From contig CM042087.1 of NCBI GenBank assembly GCA_023512835.1, positions 5,400,550 to 5,464,549 of the forward strand: a stretch of 64,000 nucleotides of DNA, read 5' to 3'. A program made the translations under genes and the position numbers. Position 1 is the stretch's first letter. Every line of letters begins with the position of its first letter. The notes beneath the pieces are model-generated. The model did not search any database and was not told the origin of the DNA. It worked only from the letters and a program-made list of their open reading frames with translations. Origin of the DNA: Taxillus chinensis (lineage: Eukaryota > Streptophyta > Magnoliopsida > Santalales > Loranthaceae). Of the stretch, positions 45,114 through 55,601 are shown piece by piece.

Positions 45114-45900
45114 TGATAAACAGAATTTCACATGCACAACTCGTAGTGAAACTATTGTCGTTTAATCCTGTTCTTCAAATAATAATTTAAATGCCCTTAT
45201 TGTTACTTCTCAATATAGCAGCAAGTAGGGGGTCGAACCACGAGATTAACCAGGTTTCCTGACTTTTTATCAAATCACTAATTTACTTAAGTCCTATAAA
45301 ATGTTTTAGCAGATAGTTTTTGAATTTTGCAAACGGTGAACTAATTTTTATGATTTTCTGAATATTAAAGCTATAGAAATTAAAGTTTGATGATGCAGAG
45401 ATTGCTTTTTAGGTTTGAATTACGATTTAAGGCTTCTAGGGTCACAAATGCACCACTCCTACACTGTTTCTCATGCTTTTAGTATTCTTGAGTTTGTTTA
45501 TCGATATGCAAGCCATTTATCAACCAAGGATCTATAAATGGTCATAGTTAGACCTTTTAAGGGCTTGCTGCATGAATGGTCATCATTGCGAGAACTCACA
45601 CATCCAATAAATCACAACAAGCAAAGATAATGGTCACACAATGCCCGAAGTGTCATAAATCATGATCGGTCCCAGGACTAGACTGATAAGATCCAGAGTG
45701 CACGTTCCAGTTATAGAAGTTGAAGAAAGATTCATAAAACATGCAAATAACCATTCCTCAAACTCGAAATTACCAAGTACCAGTCATTAAAGCATAGGCG
45801 GGTTACATTGCTCCCCTAGAATTGAAAGGCTACTCACACATATTGCTAGTTACAGAGGAAACCTAGAAATTACAATACATTAAAACCTGATTCTAGAACT
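45114..45900 (-). repeat. Partial 5' LTR of element A
   Basis: It matches the left 785 bases of the 3' LTR (27728-28511), from TGATAAACAG to ACCTGATTCTAGA, then stops. The U3/promoter half is missing and is replaced by copia gag sequence at about 45902. The element therefore lacks its own 5' promoter. Confidence 0.85.
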
Positions 45901-45902
45901 AT

Positions 45903-45935
45903 AGAATGTCTAAGCATACAATGGGATGATGATAC
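45903..45935 (+). pseudogene. Copia gag scrap at the duplication junction
   Basis: AGAATGTCTAAGCATACAAT and the bases up to 45935 match copia gag (49743 onward in C3; about 9862 in C2) and the sequence at 63771-63803. At 45934-45935 it meets Athila-like integrase-region sequence with a shared AC. Confidence 0.75.
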
Positions 45936-47735
45936 TCCAAAGTGGCCCCCATAATCGAAGCATGGCGGTGATGCAAGATATATCATTAATCTCCTCATTG
46001 GGGACACACTATCTAACAATTTGATCGGCGCACCATCCGTAAAGAATGGGATCATCCAAAATATATCTCTGAGCATTAGAGATAAACCTTTTCCTTTGGT
46101 GATAATCAAACACCTTAGGTATAAATCCGGTGGCTAAGTAGTTTGCTATGTTAGCAAACCAAGGAAGCTGGCCCACCTCAAGCACCTTCTCATAAGGGAA
46201 GTAATCTTTTATGGGTAGAGACTTTGGTGCATTCTCCACACGGGAGAGATGATCGGCCACGATATTCAGGGCATCCTTCATGTCTCTAATTTCTAAATCA
46301 AACTCTTGTAGAAGGAGAACCCATCTAAACAATCACGGTTTAGCTTCTTTTTTTTCAAACAAATATTTAAGGGCTGCATGGTCGTATACACAACCACCTT
46401 GGACCCAAAAAGGTAGGGCCCAAATTTGTTACAACCGTTGACCACCGCCAGTGGCTCCTTCTCCGTTGTGGTGTAGTTTTGTTGGGCTTCATCAAGGGTT
46501 TTACTAGCATAGTAAATGACCCTAAACGCCTTATCTCTTCTTTGCCCTAAGACTACCCTAATGGCATAATCACTTGCATCACACATTAGCTCGAAAGGTT
46601 GTTCCCGGTCTGGTGTGACTATCACCTGGTGCAATGACTAGCTTACCCTTGAGGATATTAAAAGCTTTTAAGCAATCTTCATCGAACTCAAAGCTTGTGT
46701 CCTTCTCTAACAGCCTGCTCATGGGTTTTGCAACTTTAGAGAAGTCCTTGATGAATCTTCTATAAAATCCAGCATGACCAAGGAAGCTTCTCACCCCTTT
46801 TTCATTTGTTGGTGGTGGCAAAGTTTCAATAGTGGAGATTTTTGCCTTGTCCACCTCCAAACCTTGTGAGGACACCTTATGCCCTAAAACTATCCCCTCA
46901 TTCACCATAAAATGACATTTCTCCCAGTTGAGGACTAGAGCTTTCACCTCACATCTTTTTAAGACCACATCTAAATTTCTCAAACACTGTTGGTAGGAGC
47001 ATCCAAACACCGAAAAGTCATCCATGAAAATCTCCATGATTTCCTCCACCAAACCTTGAAATATAGCCATCATGCACCTCCGAAATGTGGCAGGTGCATT
47101 ATATTACCTGAATGGCATCCATCTAAAGGCAAAGGTGCCAAAGGGGCACGTGAAAGTGGTCTTTTCTTGGTCATCAGGCTTAACCATTATCTGATTATAC
47201 CCGGAGTATCCATCTAAGAAGTAGTAATGACTATAGCCAACTAGCTTATCCAACATCCTGGTCAATGAAAAGAAGGGGAAAGTGATCCTTCCGTGTGGCC
47301 TTATTCGGCTTCCTATAGTCAACACACACTCTCCATCCAGCCACAGATCCTGGACGGAATTAGTTCATTCTTTTCGTTTTTAATTGTACTCATGCCTCCC
47401 TTCTTTGGCACGCAATGTAACAGACTTACCCACTCATTATCTGAAATAGCATAGATTATACCCAGCTTTTCCATTTAAGAATCTCTTTTCTTACTACTTC
47501 TTTCATGGCAGGGTTTAATCTTCTTTGTCTTTCTATTGTGGGTTTGCATTCATCATTCATCGAATTTTGTGCATACAAATGCCTGGACTTATACCTCTAA
47601 TGTCTTCAATGTTTCACCCGAGGGCCTTTTGTGTTTCCTAAGGATTTCTAATAGTTGAGCACACTCCAGATCATTTAAATTAGCAAGAACAATAACAGGG
47701 AAATTATTTGTGGAGTCTAAGAACTCATACCTTAG
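45936..47735 (-). pseudogene. Athila-like RT, RNase H and start of integrase (element B)
   Basis: The minus-strand order is RT start (about 47560), active site EIFMDDFSVFG (near 47010-47040) and RNase H (FELMCDASDYAI near 46580-46620). A frame change follows near 46370 (YTTMQPL where A has YTDHAALK), then the tail down to the integrase zinc region, cut at 45936. Differences from A concentrate at CAG/CTG sites. The copia insertion starts at 47736. Confidence 0.85.
47731..47735. other. Target site duplication CTTAG of copia C3
   Basis: CTTAG at 47731-47735 and 60195-60199 flanks C3. Element A has the empty site (CATACCTTAGGTGTCCAGG near 40477), which proves the insertion boundaries. Confidence 0.96.
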
Positions 47736-48863
47736 TGTTGGATCAAACCCAAATTTGGATAATGCTTGATAAAGCCTTATGTAATTTGATCTCGAGATCT
47801 TTTGTGTTTATTTGATCATTGCGAAGATATGTTACTAATCCAGAAATGCACTCGTGAGAGCAAAGCTAAGGACAGGATACATAATCCTGATCCGGACAAG
47901 AGTGAGTGTCGTCAAACACTTGGTAAATAACCAAGTAACAAATACATACGGAATAAGGAACTTACATACGGAGTAAGGAAATTACATACGGAGTAAGGAA
48001 CTTACATGCGGAGTAAGAAAGCGCCGACACGGAATAAGTTATCAGACTTTTCAAGACTCGCCCGGAGTAAGGAACTTACATACGGAGTAAGGAACTTACA
48101 TGCGGAGTAAGGAACTTACATACGGAGTAAGGAACTTACATACGGAGTAAGGAACTTACATGCGGTGTAAGGAAGCGGCGACACGGACTAAGGATTCCAG
48201 GACTAAATAGATACGGAGTAAGCAACCACCGACACGGAGTAAGGTTCCGAGCTTCATTAGCTACGAGTAAGGAAAATTACACCGGACCAAGAAGACACCG
48301 CTTCAACTCAACCGCATTTAAAGTTATCGGCTTGTGGTGTTCCGATGTAAGACAAATTTATTGAGAACCTGAAGAATCTTACACGTGGATCATCCGGATA
48401 TGTGGACACAACCTTAATTGTATCTGGAAACTCACAAAGACACTTATACTCTTCAAATCCAAGATCTTGAGCTCCACAATCCGCAGCAGTCAAAGCAGAG
48501 AGATTACCGAGGGATAGTTAGTGCTTGAACGCATTCCGGAACTACAAGTTCCAAGGTTGTCTCTTAGGAATATTTTGTATAAATATTCATACTTGTACAT
48601 TATTGTAAAGAGAGGTTTTCCATCTTTGGAGATAGAAGTTGGCTAGTGTGTGAGTTCTTTTGTAAACAGAGTGTAAGAGAGTCTTGCTTCTATTTTGTTG
48701 TATTCATCTCGTGATAATAAAACAAAATACTTCCACTATCCTGGTTATCTTCCTGAGTTGATTCTATCACTTAACTAGATAAGTGTTTGTGTCTTGAGAG
48801 AAAGGAAAGAGTTTTAATAAGAGCCTATTCACCCCCCCCCCTTTAGGCTCCAAGGGACCATCA
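47736..48863 (+). repeat. 5' LTR of copia C3 (1,128 bp)
   Basis: It begins TGTTGGATCAAACCC and ends AGGGACCATCA. A 20-base minisatellite (ACGGAGTAAGGAACTTACAT) fills 47940-48180. The TATA box TATAAATA is at 48578-48585, a likely polyadenylation signal AATAAAAC is near 48716, and a C homopolymer lies at 48832-48841. Confidence 0.95.
47940..48180 (+). repeat. 20-bp minisatellite in C3 5' LTR
   Basis: Units of ACGGAGTAAGGAACTTACAT or GCGGAGTAAGGAACTTACAT occur in two blocks, 47947-48010 and 48060-48172. The 3' LTR has the same array with three fewer units in the second block (59340-59510). The array lies upstream of the TATA box. Confidence 0.88.
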
Positions 48864-48865
48864 AG

Positions 48866-48877
48866 TGGTATCGGAGC
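48866..48877 (+). other. Primer binding site of C3
   Basis: TGGTATCGGAGC, two bases after the LTR, matches TGGTATCAGAGC (initiator tRNA-Met complement) except at one position in a CAG context. Confidence 0.88.
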
Positions 48878-48924
48878 AAGTTCTACTTTGCTCTAAGTAG
48901 AGATCCCACTCTTTCAATCTCGAA

Positions 48925-50390
48925 ATGGCCGAAGAAAGCGGGATGCTATTCAACACTCGCCTTAACTCCGGAGGTGCACAGGAGCCCATCCCGAATCGAA
49001 GCGGCGGTGAAAATGTCGACCCACCTCAACCTGCTGCTGCCGCCGCTTCTCACGGAGTTTTAGCTTTACTTTAACGAAACCGCCCAAATTCACACCTGAG
49101 CTTTTCTCCCAGGTGGAAAGCTCGCATGAAGATGTTTATGGTATGCCATGATCATCTTATGTGGCCATGTCTTCATCAGGAGATTCCAATTCCGATGACT
49201 ATCGGAGAACATGGAGTTAGGAGGCCAAAGACAGATCTTGAACTTACCAACGATGAAAGAGCCTCGCGGTGGCGCTAGTGAAAAGGCTCGCTTATGTTAC
49301 ATCGTCTTTGGATTCCGAGGCTTTCACAGACGTCCAGGGCTGCACGACAAAGAAAAGTCGTTTGGGACAAACCGACAATCCTCTATGAGGAGAGTCGGTC
49401 CCAGATGCAGAATGTGATCGCACTCTCGGACAGAACTTTGAGAGTTTTAATCATAAATCGGGTGAATCACTTGAAAGCATCTATCGGAGATTTGGCAAGC
49501 TCATTCTTGAGCTAAAGATCGTCAATGAGCACTATTCTCAATCCCAGATCAATGACAAGTTCTTTCGCTCCTTGTCGGATCGCTACTACTCCAAACAACT
49601 CCAGATGTAATCGACAAAAACTGCGCGGATGTTCCCCTTGAAGAACCGTATGGAGAGCTGCGGTCTCACGAAGTCAGGTTTAAGTACTCGACAGGGATGA
49701 GAAAATAGCTCGGAAAGAAAAGGGGGTAGCTCTTAAAGCTACGAGAATGTCTAAACATACCGAGGAATGATGATACGGACGTATCCGACAATTCGATTCG
49801 ACGAGGAGGAGGAGATAGCCCTTCTTGTCAAATCCTTTGAGCGATTCCTACGGAAAAGCAGAAAAGGGTTCGAAGACGCTCATCATCATCGTTCCAAAGG
49901 AAGGAGCGACCGGAGTCCAGCTTCCCAGGAATGTTTCAACCGTGGGAAAACCGGTCACTGGGCCAAGGAATGCAGGTCCAAAACAAAAGTGGCCAAGACA
50001 AGTGACAAGGTAACTCCTCGCCGCTCCACCTCGGATAACCGCAAGAGCAAGAGGAAGGCGCTCGTGACAAAATACATGAGTGGCTCGGAAGAAGAGGAGG
50101 AATCCTCGGATGATGAGCCGACCACTAAGCCGAACGTCTACCTCATGGCAAATACCGAGGTACCTTCTATCTCTCGAGCTCCTGAGTAAATTAGAATCTC
50201 TTACTACCGCATGTGATCATGAAAAGAATGAGAGACTAATAATTACTCAAATGTACAAAGATATGGAAAGTCGAAATAAACGTCTTGAATTTACTATTAA
50301 TAGACTCGAAAAGGACATCACCGACTTCAGAGGAAAAGAAGCTTGGTATCATGATCTAAGAGCTGAAATCATTTGTTAAATACCAATCTC
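48925..50390 (+). pseudogene. Copia gag of C3
   Basis: The ATG at 48925 opens MAEESGMLFNTRLNSGG, parallel to C2. The capsid region (FTPELFSQ, then KARMKMFM, then SIYRRFGKLILELK) is spread over frames between 49080 and 49610. The CCHC knuckle at 49920-49975 reads CFNRGKTGHWAKEC, with Arg in place of the second Cys. An acidic tract and a Lys/Glu coiled coil follow (50090-50380). Frame changes are at about 49060, 49115, 49285, 49420, 49610 and 50190; most lie near CAG/CTG positions. Confidence 0.8.
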
Positions 50391-51168
50391 TCAGGCCTAA
50401 AAGTTATAGTAAAAAGACTCGAAAATGAACCGGAACAGGAAAAGGAAATAAATCGTAAGTGGCTAAAGTCCGGGGAAATAGCCTCTACCATTAGGGCCGA
50501 TCCTGACGACATCCGAGTCAAACCTGGCCTAGGTTCCGAACCATCAACTTCCATAGCTCAAGCTACTGAGTGTCCTCCGGACTTCACTCCTAAACTAACC
50601 AACTTATATCCTGTTAGTACATCTAAACCGTTGGATGGTTTCATTTCGGGTGGCACCATAGTTTATGATCGTGGAGCGAGGGTCATTCTGCACTTCCCGA
50701 ACCAGTAGCACCCGTAACTAAAGATGAAGGGAAGGCTAGCGCAGATTAAAGCCAAAACCGTAGCACCCAAAAAGAAAGACAAGGCTAAGGCCGACGCATT
50801 TAGGGCCAAGAGCGCGTCACCCAAACGTAATGGATTAGGCCACAGGGAACAGAGTAGAATGTCCGTTCCATCCGTAGGAAATGGGTCATTATCACTATGA
50901 ATGTTGGAGTCTATCCGATAGCTGGCTTTGTAATCAATTTCAATCCAATAAAGATCAGTTTTATAAAAGGGGTTCTTCGAGCAAAACAAAATCTAAATCT
51001 AAAAGGAGTGTCTCTCCCAAGAAAACCCAAATAAAAGAAGTAGCTGAAACTAACAAGTTAATGTCAACTTGGAAAGCTAAGAGTCCTAGCAAAATCAAAT
51101 CCGTAAATGTTGACAATCTTGCTGCTCTCTCTAACCGCCTGAAACAAGTTTGGGCACCAAAAGTGTAA
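50373..51168 (+). pseudogene. Gag-pol linker of C3 with second zinc-finger-like region
   Basis: Frames at 50373-50708 and 50881-51168 match the C2 segment 10440-11208. The Cys-rich knuckle region near 50860-50900 is disrupted (a GHYHYECW phrase remains). It ends KQVWAPKV at 51168, followed by the protease. Confidence 0.7.
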
Positions 51169-51220
51169 ACTGTTGTCTTTCAGGAGCATCTCTGGAATGC
51201 ATTGCCGGATCACTTGAAGT

Positions 51221-52500
51221 TAAAGATCAATAAAAGCAAGTGGATCCTTGATAGTGGATGCTCCGGACATATGACGGGTGATCGGACCTGCTTGTAGAAG
51301 TTAATGATAAACAAGGTCCATCCGTTTCATATGGCGACAACAAAGAAAGGTAAGATGTCGGGTATGGCACTTTAACTAACGGCTGTGTATCAATCACTAA
51401 AGTTGCACTAGTCGAAGGTTTAAAGCATAATTTGCTAAGTGTCGATAATCTATGTGACAAAGGATTTCTTGTTTCCTTTTTGTCCAATACCTATACAAGA
51501 AGAGAAAACTTATCCTGGAGATGTTAAGTTATCCGGATCAAGAGATGCGGACATATACTCAGGTGGTCTTAAGAAATAATTCTTCGACCGTGTATGCTTC
51601 CTCACGAAAGCATCGAGATAAAGATAGTTGGCTATGGCACAAGCGATGCACACATTTAAACTTTAAGACTTTGTCTAAATTAGCGTCACTTGATCTTGTC
51701 ACCTGGTCTACCCAAACTCAAGTTCTCCAAGAGACTCTCTCTGTCGAGAATGCCAACTTGGTAAACAGACCAAACACGGCTTTAAGAGCAAATCGGTTAA
51801 CTCAATAATCGCTCCTCTACAACTTCTTCATATGGACCTCTGTGGTCCTATATCTATTCCATCACTAGTCAGGTGGAGATATACCCTTGTGGTTATCGAT
51901 GATTTCACCGGATACACATGGGTGATGTTCCTGAAATCAAAGGATCAAACTTTTGAGCATCTTGTAGATCTCTTCAACTGGATAAGCAACTCACAAGGAC
52001 CGAGCATTAAATGCATCGGGAGTGATCATGGTACCAGAATTTGATTTTTTCGGAAATAAGATCATATTGTTCCGAACAGGGCATACAACATGACTTCTCT
52101 ACTCCCAAACCCCACAACAAAATGGGGTAGTTGAGCGCAAGAATCGTACTTTAGTTGAAGCTGGTAGATCCATGTTAGCAGGGGCAACGCTTCCTCTCGC
52201 CTATGGGTCAAGCCGTGTCCACGCCTGCTATGTTCGAAACGTAACTCTAATAAATAAATCTACCATGAAAACACCCTATGAGATGTGGAGAGGACGAAAA
52301 CCTTCAATTTCACATTTCGAGCTTTTGGGTGTACTTGCTATATACCGATCAATGGCAAAGAGACCCGGAATAAATTTGAACCAAAAATCGATGATGGGAT
52401 TTTTGTCGGGTACTCACTACATAGCAAAGCTTATCGGGTCTTCAATAGAAAACTTTTTAAAGTTGAAGAATTTATCCATGTGACCTTTGATGAAGCTAAT
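51221..52500 (+). pseudogene. Copia protease and integrase of C3
   Basis: The protease motif WILDSGCSGHMTGD is at about 51240-51280 and is intact, unlike in C2. The integrase zinc region (WLWHKRCTHLNF) is at about 51628. The core is at 51832-52044 (MDLCGPISIPS, then VVIDDFTGYTWVMF, then IGSDHGT), with the Glu-bearing PQQNGVVERKNRTL near 52110-52150 in another frame. KTPYEMWRGRKPS is at 52270. Several single-base frame changes break it. Confidence 0.82.
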
Positions 52501-53035
52501 CTCGATTGGTCAAAAGTCGGTTCTTCAAATTCCAATATGCAGGTCATGGACAAGAACGTCGATTACTCGAAGTTTATGAATATTCCTGTTACATATCCTG
52601 GCCAACCACGTGGCATCAGCGAAACACAACGAAATTTTATGGATGATGCTACGGATGACTCGACTCCGGACTACCATTTAGCTCCGGACATACTCCTATG
52701 GATACCCAAAATTCCGGAGCACCTTCAAGTCCGTCCGGCCTAGTTAACACTAGAAGAAACAAGTGTTGAAGAACCAACTAGTTCATCCGTACCTCTCAAT
52801 ACGAAACATCTAGTCCGGACGAAGCTCAACCAGTCGATACAACTGAACCACCCAATCTAGAAGAGCTTCAAATTGTTCAAGATCAACCAACACATGCACA
52901 GAATTATAGATGGACCCGAAACCATCCCTCGGATCAAGTGATTGGTGATCCTACTTGTTGGTGTAAGAACAAGAGCAGCCACCTCCAACATGAGTCTTTA
53001 CTCATGTTTTCTATCTCAAATAGAACCAAAGGTGG
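52501..53035 (+). other. Integrase-RT linker of C3
   Basis: An acidic Ser/Pro/Asp-rich spacer corresponding to 12559-13075 in C2, with frames interrupted. No domain is recognised. Confidence 0.55.
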
Positions 53036-54020
53036 TAGATGAAGCTCTTCAAGATTCGAATTAGATAGAAGCCATGCAAGAAGAGTCAATCAATTTAAGA
53101 GAAATAATGTGTGGACCTTAGTACCAAGGCCTAAGTCTCAACAAGTCATTGACGTTAAATGGGTGTTCCGGAACAAGCTTGATACGGATGGAATAGTAAT
53201 CCAGGAACAAAGCCAGGACTGGTAGCCAAAGGATATCGTCAAGAAGAAGGAATAGATTATGATGAAACCTTTGCTCCGGTCGCAAGACTTGAGGCAATCC
53301 GAATGTTTCACGGCGTATGCTTCATATGAAAACTTCATAGTTTATCAAATGGACGTCAAGAGCGCATTCCTGAATGGAGACCTTCAAGAGGAGGTGTATG
53401 TTGAACAACCTCCCGGCTTCATTGAACCTAAGGCAGGACATCTTGTCTACAAACTTCAGAAAGCTCTATATGGTTTGAAGCAAGCTCCAAGAGCCTGGTA
53501 CGACACACTCGTCGAATTCCTACTTGCTCATAACTTCCAAAAAGGGAAGATAGACACCACCCTATTTCTACGAAAAGAGAAAGGACACACTCGATCGTAC
53601 AAATATACGTGGATGATATCATTTTCGGATCAACGAATCCGAAGCTTTGTGAAGAGTTTGCTAAGTTGATGACAGACAAGTTTGAAATGAGCATGATGGG
53701 AGAACCGTCCTACTTCCTTGGAATAGAAGTTAAACAATTAAAGGAAGGAATCTTCATTAATCAGGCTAAGTACACTCGCGATCTTATTAAGAAGTTTGGT
53801 ATGGAAGGCTCATCTCCCGTCAAAACTCCCATGCCTGGGTGCCAAGTTAGATCCGGATGTGGATGGCATATCGAAGAATGTGACTCGACTACGAGGGATG
53901 ATCGGATCCTTGTCGTATCTTACAAGAAGTCGCCCAACATTATGTTTGCAACTTGCATCCATGCACGATACCAGGCGAATCCCAAGGAGTCACATATGCT
54001 TCATGTTAAACGGATATTAA
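53036..54020 (+). pseudogene. Copia reverse transcriptase of C3
   Basis: [13 protein letters not shown] lies near 53158, and [24 protein letters not shown] is carried by an open frame at 53259-53669. This frame keeps the Gln codon that is a stop in C2. KALYGLKQAPRAWYDTL follows. The active site YVDDIIFGS is at about 53604-53630 in the next frame, which continues through YFLGIEVKQ to 53830. Breaks lie near 53205, 53305, 53590 and 53830. Confidence 0.85.
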
Positions 54021-54546
54021 GGTATCTCAAGGGAACGATGAATTTGGGACTCGGTACCCAAAGGAGTCCAACTTCACCTTATCCGGGTACTCGATGCCGA
54101 CTTCGCTGGATGTCGCATCGACAGGAAAAGCACAAGCGGTACGTGTCGGTTTCTAGGAAATAGATTGATCTCATGTTTCAAGAAGAAGCAAATTCCGTAT
54201 CAACCTCTACCGCCGAGGCGGAATATATAACTTCGAAGTTGCTGCGCACGGCTACTTTGGATGCAAAGTCAACTTACCGACTACGGATTCGACATGTCCT
54301 CTATTCCACTTTATTGTGACAACACTAGTGCAATTGCCATCAGCAACAATCCTGTCATGCATCCTAAGACGAAGCACATTGAGGTCAGGTATCACTTCAT
54401 ACGCGATCATGTTCTCAAAAAGCATATTTCACTGGAACATGTTGCCACCTGAAGATCAATTAGCAGACATACTTACAAAGCCCCTACCTGATGCGAGGTT
54501 TTCTGAACTACTCTTCCGATTAGGTATGCTCGACTTCTCTGCATAG
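54021..54546 (+). pseudogene. Copia RNase H of C3
   Basis: STSTAEAEYI lies near 54200-54225 and CDNTSAIAISNNPVMHPKTK at about 54316, with IEVRYHFIRD following. The tail QLADILTKPLPDARFSELL ends at the stop before 54547. The Cys of the CDNTSAI phrase is retained here. Frame changes lie near 54095, 54165, 54235 and 54450. Confidence 0.82.
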
Positions 54547-55601
54547 CTTCACATTTGAATTACCCAATAGTATATTTACTCTCGGACCATGCATTGTACG
54601 TTTATCGAAAGTAGTAGAAACTTACTGATCGTATTGCTGATCATACTTCCTCGTTTAACGGTTTCATGTTTCGATATTAATCTCAACCTCATACTGGGAG
54701 GATGCTTGCGTTTCCCGATCAAGTCGTTTAAGTTAACACAATTACGGTTTATATGATTTACCTCTTTCGGGTTCATGATCTTAACTTCCATTAATCACCA
54801 CGTGACAAAAGCATGTTCATTTAGATTACTCTATTAACATGCATAGTTAAGAAGTGAAATGGGCTAGCTTGGAATGCCTGGTGGATGAATACTCAATCAC
54901 GACGATCAACTTCAAGTATAGTTTTCTAATAAGATAGACAGTGCTGAACTTCTACAAATCGGAACGGTCAACCGAGAGGATTGCACAATCTACGGGGGAG
55001 AAAATACTTTATATATTATTCAGTAATACCCCCCGTATATGTCTCATGACCTCTTTCCTGACTGTCTATCTGAGGGGGAGCTTTTCATTGAGAGGATTAA
55101 ATGATCTACGGGGGAGCAGCAATGAACCCCTAATATGTCTCGGATTCTCCCTCCTCTAAACTTTTACTTCCGGATCTGATGGGACATGCTGTTTTGAATC
55201 GAAAAAGTGGCATGTTTGGATGTATTTTCCTTCTTCAACCATGCATTTTAATCGACTAATCATCTGCCTTCTTTTGACATGTGTTCGCTCTATCATTGTT
55301 CACTCATGAATCCTAATGTGGCCAAATCATATGCTTTTTAATTAATCTTAGCTACGTTGTTCAAGAAGACGGTTTCGCTATGTTGACCTATATGAACCTG
55401 TGTATTGCTATCCGACATATGCCCCGATTCAGGAATATTGATCACTTTCACGTTGCATACGCCTACTACATTCTTAGCCATGCATGAGTTCTGTTTCTCT
55501 TTAGTTCGGATTATGTTGTTTTTCAATGATTATCTTCTCTAATCCGTACTAATCCTTGCCTGTTAAGCTTCGTATTTTCGATTTATCCTTTTTAGCTACA
55601 G
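54547..55601 (+). other. Non-coding spacer between pol and accessory ORF (C3)
   Basis: AT-rich, without genes, and collinear with 14599-15679. It carries GGGGGAG tracts near 54993, 55073 and 55111. The stem TACGGGGG/CCCCCGTA lies at 54991-55037. It ends TTTATCCTTTTTAGCTACAG, a pyrimidine tract with AG. An in-frame TAG just upstream closes the following frame, so translation of that frame would need splicing or an internal start. Confidence 0.65.

Larger units (their letters stand above)
27728..45902 (-). mobile_element. Athila-like Ty3/gypsy element A (minus strand)
   Basis: Reading the minus strand from right to left: partial 5' LTR, PBS of Asp-tRNA type, gag, PR-RT-RH-INT, spacer, an accessory gene with Ulp1-like protease, then PPT and a complete 3' LTR. 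The pol phrases (DLGAS, FMDDFSVFG, the integrase tail KWHDKQL) and the primer site fit the Athila clade. Three younger chromovirus-derived insertions interrupt it. The 5' LTR lacks its distal half, replaced by a copia gag scrap. Confidence 0.88.

Noticed and set aside
47940..48180. CRISPR-like regular repeat array
   Set aside because: The 20-base units abut with no unique spacers, in a plant LTR; it is a minisatellite.
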